A stretch of DNA of 22,693 nucleotides from a virus: the IMG/VR virus record IMGVR_UViG_3300030090_003132, positions 1 through 22,693 of that record; one strand, 5' to 3'. A program made the position numbers and the translations under genes. Shown in pieces: positions 6,356-13,116 of the stretch (positions are counted from its first letter, which is position 1; the number at the start of each line of letters is the position of its first letter). Under the pieces are notes generated by a model that was not told the DNA's origin, ran no database searches, and worked only from the letters and a program-made list of their open reading frames with translations.

Positions 6356-6927
6356 ATACATACGAAGTAGGTCAATACGCTAGAGTGGTTGATGATTTAT
6401 TTCCAGAAAAAACCATGGATGTATTTTATAAAATTTGTCAAACATTGGATTTTGAAGACATGGGAGTTGGGGGTAATCAAAAACCTGAGATTAATAAAGA
6501 AATAAGAAATACTAAAGGCATTGAATTTACTAGATACAGTAAAAAATTAACTCACGTTCATTGGTGTAATTATTTTTCTACTTTAGTAGCACAAGAAATT
6601 TTATATCAATACAAAACAATAGCACCCCATATTCATTTTAAAAAATCAAATATGATTCAAGTTTTAAAATATGAAGAGGGGGGTTTTTACATTCCTCATG
6701 TTGATCATTTTCACAGTATACCTAGAACAATGAGTGTAGTAATATTTGTTAATGATAATTTTGAAGGTGGTGATTTTGAAATGTTTTCGCCAGATAACAA
6801 AGAGTCACAAAAAATAAAACCAAAAAAAGGTAGAACCATTATGTTTCCTTCAAATTTTTTATACCCTCATAAAGCAAATGTTGTGACAAAGGGCACTAGA
6901 TACATGATTGTAATTTGGAATTTATAA
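6331..6927 (+). CDS. 2OG-Fe(II) oxygenase, prolyl-4-hydroxylase type
   Basis: 198 aa. It shows the full active-site set of the 2-oxoglutarate/Fe(II) dioxygenase superfamily on a double-stranded beta-helix: H123-x-D125 in FYIPHVDHFHS, the distal histidine H180 in FLYPHKANVV, and R190 in GTRYMIVIW as the 2OG carboxylate ligand. Between them are MSVVIFVNDNFEGGDFEMF and KKGRTIMFPS, the usual strand pair of P4H-type enzymes. Such enzymes hydroxylate an unactivated C-H bond, often of proline or another side chain, using O2 and 2OG. The substrate here is unknown. The gene overlaps the preceding one by 25 nt and is followed after 1 nt by another oxygenase-like gene. Confidence 0.85.
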   Translation: MEKETLQVNTYEVGQYARVVDDLFPEKTMDVFYKICQTLDFEDMGVGGNQKPEINKEIRNTKGIEFTRYSKKLTHVHWCNYFSTLVAQEILYQYKTIAPHIHFKKSNMIQVLKYEEGGFYIPHVDHFHSIPRTMSVVIFVNDNFEGGDFEMFSPDNKESQKIKPKKGRTIMFPSNFLYPHKANVVTKGTRYMIVIWNL

Positions 6928-6928
6928 T

Positions 6929-7492
6929 ATGAAGATTAGAGATGATTTTAAATATAAAGTAATAAAAAATTTTTTAACTAAAGCAGAAACTTCTTTATTA
7001 AAAGATTACACTCGTTTAACAATTAGACATAATGAACAATATTTTAACTTGGGACAAAGTTCAAGTGTTCCAAATCTTTGTATGTTTTCCGATCCTATTA
7101 TGGAATCATTAATGTTGCAAAAAAGATTACTTGTTCAAAAACAAACTGGTTTAGAATTATTACCAACTTATACTTATTGGAGAGCTTACACTAAATTTTC
7201 TGATTTACCAAAACATAAGGATAGACCCTCTTGCGAAATAAGTGTAACTGTTAACATGGGTTCAGATGGTACTCCTTGGCCTATATTTATGGACAATACT
7301 CCACTTAATTTAAATCCAGGTGATGCAGCAGTTTATTTAGGTTGTGAAGTAGAACATTGGAGAGAGGAATTTCAAGGTGATTGGTGTTCACAAGTTTTTA
7401 TGCATTATGTTGATAAAAATGGTCCTTATAAATCTTTTTTTAAAGATGGAAGAATACATTATGGATTAAAGGAACGATATGAAAACATTTAA
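6929..7492 (+). CDS. 2OG-Fe(II) oxygenase-like protein (HxDRP subfamily)
   Basis: 187 aa. The core reads YTYWRAYTKFSDLPKHKDRP, giving H96-x-D98, then SCEISVTVNMG, a WPIF strand, LNPGDAAVYLGCEVEHWREEF with H143 as candidate distal ligand, and FMHYVDKNGPY. This arrangement (Y.YWR.Y...L..H.DRP..EisvT ... l.pGD...Y.G.e..HwR) is a recognisable marine phage and bacterial 2OG-oxygenase subfamily. The R usually found about 10 residues after the distal His is not at its standard place. R84 or R145 could serve instead, or 2OG binding may differ. There is 1 nt between the previous stop and this ATG, and 14 nt overlap with the next gene. The substrate is unknown. Confidence 0.75.
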   Translation: MKIRDDFKYKVIKNFLTKAETSLLKDYTRLTIRHNEQYFNLGQSSSVPNLCMFSDPIMESLMLQKRLLVQKQTGLELLPTYTYWRAYTKFSDLPKHKDRPSCEISVTVNMGSDGTPWPIFMDNTPLNLNPGDAAVYLGCEVEHWREEFQGDWCSQVFMHYVDKNGPYKSFFKDGRIHYGLKERYENI

Positions 7493-8057
7493 ATGCGAAA
7501 TACCTATTTTAAAAGATAAATTTGAAAAACATAATTTTTATAAAGATGAATTATTATCAATTATAAACAATCAAAAAGAACATTCAGAAAACTACAATAA
7601 TGATAAATTAAAAAAGTGTGATTGGGATGAATCAAAAAATTTTGAAAGACTGTGGGTAAAATTAATTATTGATGATCTTAAAAAACAATTTTTAAAATTT
7701 GCAGATTATTTAGGTTTTAAAAAATGTATAATTTACGAACTTTGGAATCAACAATATGACAATCAAGGTGAACATGGATGGCATGTTCATGGACACAATT
7801 ACACTGGGGTTTATTATTTAAACTTTAGCAAAGATTGTGCTAAAACGAGATTATTAGATCCGTATACTAAAAAATATTTTATGGACATAACAGCTGAGGA
7901 AGGAGACATTGTTATATTTCCATCTAGTATAATTCATACTTCACAAGTACAAAAAACAAATTTTTTAAAAACAATAATATCTTTTAATATTTCATTTGAT
8001 GATATAAAAAAAGATACGTATGAAAGCACAAATAAGGAGGTTAAAATAATTAAATGA
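7479..8057 (+). CDS. Putative 2OG-Fe(II) oxygenase with HxH motif
   Basis: 192 aa. The C-terminal half follows the pattern of the 'putative 2OG-Fe(II) oxygenase' family PF13759: LWNQQYDNQGEHGWHVHGHN, TGVYYLNF, LLDPYTKKYF, EEGDIVIFPSSIIHTSQV, and KTIISFNI. The first metal motif is H102-x-H104 where classical enzymes have H-x-D, and the distal His is H153. Where this family normally has Arg before 'isiSFN' the protein has K164. The N-terminal 80 residues are Lys-rich and helical. It overlaps the previous gene by 14 nt and the next by 4 nt (ATGA). The HxH form is usual for this family as I recall it, so activity is plausible. The substrate is unknown. Confidence 0.7.
   Translation: MKTFKCEIPILKDKFEKHNFYKDELLSIINNQKEHSENYNNDKLKKCDWDESKNFERLWVKLIIDDLKKQFLKFADYLGFKKCIIYELWNQQYDNQGEHGWHVHGHNYTGVYYLNFSKDCAKTRLLDPYTKKYFMDITAEEGDIVIFPSSIIHTSQVQKTNFLKTIISFNISFDDIKKDTYESTNKEVKIIK
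8034..8056 (+). promoter_or_regulatory. Shine-Dalgarno AAGGAGG inside the upstream coding end
   Basis: AAGGAGG at 8034-8040 lies within the last codons of the HxH oxygenase gene, 13 nt before ATG 8054. It is the only strong SD in the cassette. The spacing is long, but the start also overlaps the upstream stop (ATGA), so re-initiation would help. Confidence 0.5.
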
Positions 8058-8257
8058 AAATTATACAGAATAAGGATGGATCAGGAACTATAGTTTTTAA
8101 TGAAAAAGAAAAAAAATTAATAGCTAAAAAAGGTGAGTTTTGTTTACCTGCTAAATTTTTAAGAGATTTTTCTAATGTGTTAGTTAAATTAGCTGTCGAT
8201 ATTAATGATAGATTACCAGATGATTTACGAAACAAACAAACTAATCTTAATAAATAA
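8054..8257 (+). CDS. Small conserved hypothetical protein in the cassette
   Basis: 67 aa, Lys/Asp-rich and soluble. It begins MKIIQNKDGSGTIVFNEKE, a short beta hairpin, and continues with a predicted helix (FLRDFSNVLVKLAVDINDRL) and a charged tail. Comparable small proteins starting 'MK.vQNKDGS..I.F...E' recur in uncultured marine phages as I recall them, without a known role. There is no TM or metal motif. It overlaps the oxygenase before it by 4 nt and is followed after 5 nt by the carbamoyltransferase N-domain gene, so it is co-expressed with both. It could be a small adaptor or regulator of the enzymes, but nothing in the sequence shows this. Confidence 0.55.
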   Translation: MKIIQNKDGSGTIVFNEKEKKLIAKKGEFCLPAKFLRDFSNVLVKLAVDINDRLPDDLRNKQTNLNK

Positions 8258-8262
8258 TTTTT

Positions 8263-9186
8263 ATGAAAATACTTGGAGTTAATATCTCCCATCATCCCTC
8301 TATTTGTGTTTATGAGGGAGGTAAAATAATATCTTTTTATAATGAAGAAAGATTTGTTCTTAGTAAAGGATATAGTTTAGACGAAACAGAAATACTACAA
8401 TCTATTTTGCAAAAAATTAATTTTAAACCAGATATGGTTTGTTATTCTTCTTATGGAAGAAATTTTAAATATTCTGATACTAGTGATGAAAAAATAATAA
8501 AACTTTTACAAGATCAATTAAAAAATCCTCCTTATTTTTTTAATGAAAAAGAACATCATTTATATCATGCAGTAGCAGCATTTTATTTTTCTTCTTTTAA
8601 AGAGGCAATAGCCATTATTGTAGATGGAGGAGGTTCATGTAACTTTGAAATTCCTTACCGAGAAATAGAGTCAATTTATTTTATTAATAATAAAAGTATT
8701 AACCCCATATATAAACACAGTACATGTTTTAAAACTGACCGATCATTAAATTTTCCAACAAACACATGGAATGTTCAATCTTATAAAAAAGGATTTTTAA
8801 ATAAATTTTCAAATGAATCTAGAGGAGGAATAGATTTTTTAAATGCTTGTGAAGCAATAGGTTTTCCAGCTAGAGGAATGAATGCAGGAAAAGTTATGGG
8901 TCTATCTTCTTATGCATACAGTAAAAAAAAATATGATTTAGATTATTCAAAAGTAGAAATTGCAAAAAATGTTCAAGAAAAAACTTTTAAAGAAACATGT
9001 ATGTTAATAGATGGTGTAAAAAATAAAAGTAACAATATTGTTTTATCAGGTGGCTATTTTCTTAATTGTTCAAATAATTTTAAATACGTAAAAAAATACC
9101 CTAATATAAATTTTTTCGTTGATCCAATTCCACATGATGGTGGAACAGCAATAGGTGCAACAGTGTATTATGATAATTATAGATAA
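8263..9186 (+). CDS. O-carbamoyltransferase, N-terminal Kae1-like domain (NodU/CmcH/TobZ family), split gene
   Basis: 307 aa. This is the actin/Kae1-like half of a carbamoyltransferase, which in the family transfers a carbamoyl group from carbamoyl-adenylate to a hydroxyl of a sugar, antibiotic or nucleobase. Motifs in order: LGVNISHHPSICVYEGG and NEERFVLSKG at the N-terminus; H98-xxx-H102 in EHHLYHAVAAFY; D121 in IIVDGGG; GKVMGLSSYAY; IVLSGGYFLNCSNNFKY; and D292 in IPHDGGTAIGAT. H98, H102, D121 and D292 match the metal ligands known in TobZ. Only the C-terminal domain is missing, and it is supplied by the next gene in another frame. The stop at 9184-9186 overlaps that gene by 17 nt. Starts 5 nt after the small ORF. 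Confidence 0.85.
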   Translation: MKILGVNISHHPSICVYEGGKIISFYNEERFVLSKGYSLDETEILQSILQKINFKPDMVCYSSYGRNFKYSDTSDEKIIKLLQDQLKNPPYFFNEKEHHLYHAVAAFYFSSFKEAIAIIVDGGGSCNFEIPYREIESIYFINNKSINPIYKHSTCFKTDRSLNFPTNTWNVQSYKKGFLNKFSNESRGGIDFLNACEAIGFPARGMNAGKVMGLSSYAYSKKKYDLDYSKVEIAKNVQEKTFKETCMLIDGVKNKSNNIVLSGGYFLNCSNNFKYVKKYPNINFFVDPIPHDGGTAIGATVYYDNYR

Positions 9187-9730
9187 TAAAGAAAAAGCAG
9201 TTTTAACATTATTAGAACAAAAACCTTTGGTAATTTTTCAAAACGAAAGTGAATGGGGGCCAAGAGCTCTTGGTAATAGATCTATATTGTTTGATCCAAG
9301 AAATAAAGATGCAAAAAAAATAGTTAATAAATTTAAAAAACGAGAATGGTGGAGACCTTTAGCAGGAACAATATTATTAGAATATGCTCATGATTATTTT
9401 GATTTAGCAACTTTAAAAGAAAGTCCTTATATGTCTTTTGCAGTAGAAGCAAAAGAAAAAGCTATAAAGGAAGTGCCATCGATTGTTCATGTAGATAATA
9501 CCTGTAGAATACAAACATTAACTAAAAAAGATAATAAAAATTACTATGATTTAATAAAATGTTTTTTTAAAAAAACTAACGTTCCAATGTTATTAAATAC
9601 ATCATTTAATTTAGCAGGATTTCCAATTGTAGAAAACGAAGAGTTTTTAAAGTTTACAGTAGAAAATTCTGAATTTAAATATGTTTACAAACCTAAATCT
9701 ATAAAAAATGAAGACTTTAATAATAGATAA
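9170..9730 (+). CDS. O-carbamoyltransferase, C-terminal domain, split gene
   Basis: 186 aa from ATG 9170 (a GTG at 9155 would add 5 residues). This is the C-terminal carbamoyltransferase domain. It has SEWGPRALGNRSILFDPR, then KKREWWRPLAGTIL, SPYMSFAV, IVHVDNTCRIQTL and VPMLLNTSFNLAGFPIVENE, all in the order found in full-length NodU/CmcH/TobZ proteins, where this YrdC-related domain makes or binds carbamoyl-adenylate. In those proteins both halves are one chain of roughly 500-600 aa. Here they are separate frames with a 17-nt overlap, and together they lack only the variable linker. A +1 frame change would fuse them, or they may assemble as two subunits. It overlaps the next gene by 23 nt. 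Confidence 0.85.
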   Translation: MIIIDNKEKAVLTLLEQKPLVIFQNESEWGPRALGNRSILFDPRNKDAKKIVNKFKKREWWRPLAGTILLEYAHDYFDLATLKESPYMSFAVEAKEKAIKEVPSIVHVDNTCRIQTLTKKDNKNYYDLIKCFFKKTNVPMLLNTSFNLAGFPIVENEEFLKFTVENSEFKYVYKPKSIKNEDFNNR

Positions 9731-10223
9731 TTTTTTACCTGACCCTAATAGTGTAAGACAGTTTGGATTAGGTTTATCCTATCGAAGAAGAAATAATGAT
9801 GAATACTGGGAGGGTCAAAGAAGTGAAAAAGTAAGTTTATACGATAAAAACTTAGAGGATAAAATATGTAGAAATATTATTAAAAGTTACTTTAATATAA
9901 ATAATTTTAATTATAATGCTGATTTATATTTTCATAAAACCATGAAAAACGATTTAAACGATCCACAATGGATTAATGATAAAATACATACTGATAAAGG
10001 TATGATCGCTGCCTTAGTATATTTAACACCTGATGCTCCAATAAATTCAGGCACGCAAACATATAAAAATCAAAAACCAGATATTGTCATGGGTAATTGT
10101 TTTAATAGATTAGTTTGTTATCCATGCGATGTGCCACACTCAGCGATGACTTATTTTGGTGGTGAAAATAATTGTAGACTAGTGTTGTTATTTTGGTTAT
10201 TTAATTTAGAAATTTTGAAATAA
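9708..10223 (+). CDS. DUF6445-like 2OG-Fe(II) oxygenase-type protein
   Basis: 171 aa. The N-terminus reads TLIIDNFLPDPNSVRQFGLG, the usual opening of this family, then a YWEGQRSEKV segment. The core shows H94-x-D96 (KIHTDKG), AALVYLTPDAPINSGTQTY, a CFNRLVCYP strand, H144 in VPHSAMTYFGG and R157 in NCRLVLLFW. This matches the fold and metal/2OG ligands of the DUF6445 branch of the dioxygenase superfamily. It is the last gene of the cassette, overlaps the carbamoyltransferase C-domain gene by 23 nt, and is followed by a 43-nt gap before the nozzle gene. Hydroxylation of an unknown substrate is the expected activity, perhaps making the OH group that is then carbamoylated, which is inference. Confidence 0.7.
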   Translation: MKTLIIDNFLPDPNSVRQFGLGLSYRRRNNDEYWEGQRSEKVSLYDKNLEDKICRNIIKSYFNINNFNYNADLYFHKTMKNDLNDPQWINDKIHTDKGMIAALVYLTPDAPINSGTQTYKNQKPDIVMGNCFNRLVCYPCDVPHSAMTYFGGENNCRLVLLFWLFNLEILK

Positions 10224-10266
10224 TAATTCTATTCAAAAAGATTTAAATACGTTATAAAGGTCCATT

Positions 10267-12432
10267 ATGCTACAAAAAATAGGTTTTGCGCCCGGAATCA
10301 ATAAACAAATATCTGCAACAGGGGCTGAAGGTCAATGGGTAGATTGTGATAATGTTAGATTTAGATATGGCACACCTGAAAAAATAGGTGGTTGGAAACA
10401 ATTAGGAACAGATGATCTTACAGGGGCTGTTAGAGGTCTACATCACTATGTTAATAGTTTAGGTAGAAAATATGCTATTATTGGAACTAATAGAATTTTG
10501 TATGCTTTTTCTGGTGGTGTATTCTATGACATACATCCAATTAAATCTACAACAACGCTTACAAGTGCATTTACCACGACTAACGGATCACCAACTGTTA
10601 CAATAACTTTCTCGGGTTCACATGGAATATTAAAGAATGATATTATTTTATTAGATAATTTTACAACCATAACAGGTTCTAATTTTGGTTCATCTGATTT
10701 TGATGATAAAAAATTTATGGTAACATCTGTGCCAACATCATCAACTCTTACAATTACAATGCCATCAAACGAGTCAGGATCTGGTGCAACAACATCAGGT
10801 GGTATCCGAGTGCAACATTATTATACTGTGGGACCAGCGGTGCAGGCAAAAGGTTTTGGCTGGGGTTTAGGATCTTGGGGTGGTGAAGATGTTGGAGCAG
10901 TAACCACTACTTTAAATGGTGCAATTAATGACTCTGTAACAAGCCTTACACTAACTGATGCTTCTCAGTTTCCAAGTTCAGGAACTAATTTTATTATCAT
11001 AGGGTCTGAAGAAATTTCTTATACTGGTGTTAGTGGTAACACTCTTACAGGTTTAACAAGAGGAGTTGCAGGAACCACGGCAGCATCTCATAGTGATGGA
11101 GCTACTGTTACAAACTCAACTGATTTTATTGCATGGGGTGAAGCTGCATCAGGTGACTTAGTTATTGAACCTGGTATGTGGTCACTAGATAATTTTGGTG
11201 ATAAAGCAATTTGTCTTATTCATGATGGTGCTGTTTTTGAATGGGACTCTTCTTTATCAAACGCTACATCAACAAGAGCAACTATTATATCAGGTGCACC
11301 AACAGCATCACGTCACATGTTAGTATCCACACCGGATAGACACTTAGTATTTTTTGGAACAGAAACAACTATTGGAGATACGTCAACACAAGATGATATG
11401 TTCATAAGATTTTCTGACCAAGAAGATATAAATACATATACACCTACAGCAACTAATACTGCTGGTACACAAAGACTGGCCGACGGATCACAGATCAGAG
11501 GAGCGATCAGAGGTCGTGATGCAATCTATGTTTGGACCGACACTGCTTTATTTACACAACGTTTTGTTGGTCAACCTTTTACATTTGCTTTTTCTCAAGT
11601 AGGAACTAACTGTGGACTTGTTGGACAAAATGCTTGTGTAGAAGTTGATGGTTCTGCATATTGGATGTCGGAAAATGGTTTTTTTAGATATGCAGGTAAA
11701 TTAGAATCATTACCATGTTTGGTAGAGGATTTTGTATTTGATGATATAAATTTAGAATCTGGAAATCAAATGGTGTCAGCAGGTTTAAATAATTTGTTTG
11801 GTGAAGTTATGTGGTTTTATCCAACTTCAAGTTCCTCTGTTGTAAATAGACAAGTCACTTATAATTATTTTGATTCATCACCACAAAGACCAGTTTGGAC
11901 AAATGGGACTTTATCTCGAACAATGTGGAGAGATTCTGCTGTATTTGGTTTACCACATGCAACAGAATATGATGCAGATACAGATACTTCTTTTGATGTT
12001 GTGGGCAACACTGATGGTAAAACAACGTATTATGAACACGAGACAGGCACTGATCAAAATAAAAATGGAACTATAACTGCAATAACTTCAAACATTTCAT
12101 CTGGTGATTTTGATATTACACAAAGGCAAGCAGGTGTTGCAACCCCTCTTCCTAGAGGTGATGGAGAATTTATAATGAAGATAAGAAGATTTGTTCCAGA
12201 TTTTATATCACAAACAGGAGCAACTAGAGTAACTTTAGAATTAAGAAATTATCCTAATAACTCACAAGCTAGCTCATCATTAGGACCTTTTGATGTAACT
12301 AGTTCAACAACAAAAGTAGACACGCGTGCAAGAGCAAGAGCTATTGCGTTAAAAATAGAAAATACAACAACTAGTCAAACCTGGAAGTTAGGAACTTTTA
12401 GATTAGATATACAACCAGATGGACGTAGATAA
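10267..12432 (+). CDS. Tail nozzle / packaged-DNA stabilisation protein (P22 gp10-like)
   Basis: 721 aa. The start (LQKIGFAPGINKQ, EGQWVDCDNVRFRYGTPEKIGGW) is the hallmark of a large podovirus tail-hub family related to P22 gp10, which plugs the channel beneath the adaptor and retains DNA. The body is all-beta, with short repeated blade-like segments (AIIGTNRILYAFSGG, AICLIHDGAVFEWDS, AIYVWTDTALFTQRF). Two insertions stand out: residues 96-182, a beta-domain like the C-terminal half of the 87-584 protein, and residues 213-282, a module with SLTLTDASQFPSSG and GSEEISYTGV that is widespread in phage proteins. SD-like AAAGG lies 6 nt before ATG. The family match is good, but the exact structural name (nozzle or stabiliser) is inferred. 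Confidence 0.75.
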   Translation: MLQKIGFAPGINKQISATGAEGQWVDCDNVRFRYGTPEKIGGWKQLGTDDLTGAVRGLHHYVNSLGRKYAIIGTNRILYAFSGGVFYDIHPIKSTTTLTSAFTTTNGSPTVTITFSGSHGILKNDIILLDNFTTITGSNFGSSDFDDKKFMVTSVPTSSTLTITMPSNESGSGATTSGGIRVQHYYTVGPAVQAKGFGWGLGSWGGEDVGAVTTTLNGAINDSVTSLTLTDASQFPSSGTNFIIIGSEEISYTGVSGNTLTGLTRGVAGTTAASHSDGATVTNSTDFIAWGEAASGDLVIEPGMWSLDNFGDKAICLIHDGAVFEWDSSLSNATSTRATIISGAPTASRHMLVSTPDRHLVFFGTETTIGDTSTQDDMFIRFSDQEDINTYTPTATNTAGTQRLADGSQIRGAIRGRDAIYVWTDTALFTQRFVGQPFTFAFSQVGTNCGLVGQNACVEVDGSAYWMSENGFFRYAGKLESLPCLVEDFVFDDINLESGNQMVSAGLNNLFGEVMWFYPTSSSSVVNRQVTYNYFDSSPQRPVWTNGTLSRTMWRDSAVFGLPHATEYDADTDTSFDVVGNTDGKTTYYEHETGTDQNKNGTITAITSNISSGDFDITQRQAGVATPLPRGDGEFIMKIRRFVPDFISQTGATRVTLELRNYPNNSQASSSLGPFDVTSSTTKVDTRARARAIALKIENTTTSQTWKLGTFRLDIQPDGRR

Positions 12433-12596
12433 TGGCAAAGATAGTGCAAGTATTAACTAGAGCTAGTAAAGAATACGATTTAGAAACAGCAGAATCTCAA
12501 GTTAGAGATTTAGATGCTATTATAGAAAAATTAAACACAACATATCAACAAGATTTAAAGGATGAAGTTGAGGCATTTAACTTCTTTATAAATTAA
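12432..12596 (+). CDS. Small coiled-coil hypothetical protein (54 aa)
   Basis: 54 aa, starting at the A of TAATG that ends the nozzle gene and ending in TAATG that starts the next gene, so it is coupled at both ends. The sequence (MAKIVQVLTRASKEYDLETA ...) is almost entirely helical with hydrophobic residues at 3-4 spacing (V, L, I, I, L), a likely short coiled coil. No function is recognised. A minor virion component or assembly helper is possible because of its position. Reality is supported by the double TAATG coupling and by its filling an otherwise empty 163-nt gap. Confidence 0.65.
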   Translation: MAKIVQVLTRASKEYDLETAESQVRDLDAIIEKLNTTYQQDLKDEVEAFNFFIN

Positions 12597-12937
12597 TGGC
12601 TAATAGTTTTATAAATAAAAAGGTAGATTTAACGACAACAGATTTAACTACACTATATACAGTTCCTAGTTTTAAATCTGCTGTTGTAAAATCATTAATA
12701 GTATCAGAGGACGCCGGATCAGGGAGCACAATAACTATAACTTTAGTCAATGCTAGTAGCGCAATATTTAATTTATTTAAAGATAAAGCTATAGCATCTA
12801 AAGCAACAACAGAACTTTTGAGTCAACCTCTTATAATGGAGGAAGGCGAAGCGTTAAAAGTACAAGCTGCTGACGCGAATGAGCTGCACGTCATAGCTTC
12901 AATATTAGAAATACAGCCACGAGAGGTAACAACATAA
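12596..12937 (+). CDS. Small beta-sandwich-type virion protein (paralogue of the 4122-4481 product)
   Basis: 113 aa. The layout is SFINKKVDLTT..., then YTVPSFKSAVVKSLIVSE, STITITLVNASSAIF, IASKATTELLSQPLIMEE, GEALKVQAADANELHVIASI. The same order of strands and similar key residues (VP, IAS, PL/PI, E/D-x-(D/E)-(A/L)-(I/L)-(K/A)V, A(A)N-L-(V/A)) occur in the 119-aa protein upstream, so both probably have the same small beta fold and may decorate or trim different parts of the particle. Coupled at both ends by TAATG-type overlaps (12596 and 12937). No enzymatic motif. Confidence 0.6.
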   Translation: MANSFINKKVDLTTTDLTTLYTVPSFKSAVVKSLIVSEDAGSGSTITITLVNASSAIFNLFKDKAIASKATTELLSQPLIMEEGEALKVQAADANELHVIASILEIQPREVTT

Positions 12938-13107
12938 TGATTGAAATACAACCAGACAAAATAATAGAAAAAATAACTAATAAAAAAACAGGTGAAGAAT
13001 ATAAAAATGATAAAGAATGGAAAGACAAAGGGGTATTACCAGAAGACATAAGAAGAGATGTAACTGTTTTAATGCCTAGTCTTGATTTATTTGGAAAAAC
13101 AAAATAA
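12937..13107 (+). CDS. Small conserved hypothetical protein (56 aa)
   Basis: 56 aa, starting within the stop of the previous gene (TAATGA). It is Lys/Glu-rich and reads MIEIQPDKIIEKITNKKTG, then YKNDKEWKDKG, VLPEDIRRDVTVLMP and a SLDLFGKTK tail. The 'rrDV-v-mPsLDLFgK' ending is one I recognise from several uncultured marine phages at the same place, upstream of the ejection-protein genes. Conservation of so short a protein supports a real gene. Function is unknown, with no metal, DNA-binding or membrane motif seen. Confidence 0.65.
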   Translation: MIEIQPDKIIEKITNKKTGEEYKNDKEWKDKGVLPEDIRRDVTVLMPSLDLFGKTK

Positions 13108-13116
13108 GATAGATAA

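Noticed and set aside
9150-9190. Classical -1 ribosomal frameshift at the carbamoyltransferase junction
   Set aside because: The frame change needed is +1 (or -2), and no X-XXY-YYZ slippery heptamer or downstream stem is visible; a separate start at 9170 is simpler.
8263-9730. Carbamoyltransferase halves as decaying pseudogene
   Set aside because: Both halves keep all motifs and metal ligands, with no internal stops, and the overlap style matches the rest of the cassette.
10232-10258. Possible promoter before the nozzle gene (TTCAAA, 15 nt, TATAAA)
   Set aside because: The -35 matches only 4 of 6, the spacer is short, and in AT-rich DNA such pairs are expected by chance; the AAAGG close to ATG 10267 is better read as a ribosome binding site.
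5555-10266. Direct repeats or attachment-like sites flanking the cargo cassette
   Set aside because: Reading 5555-5599 against 10224-10266 shows no shared word beyond short A/T runs, and no integrase or transposase is present, so there is no evidence for site-specific insertion.
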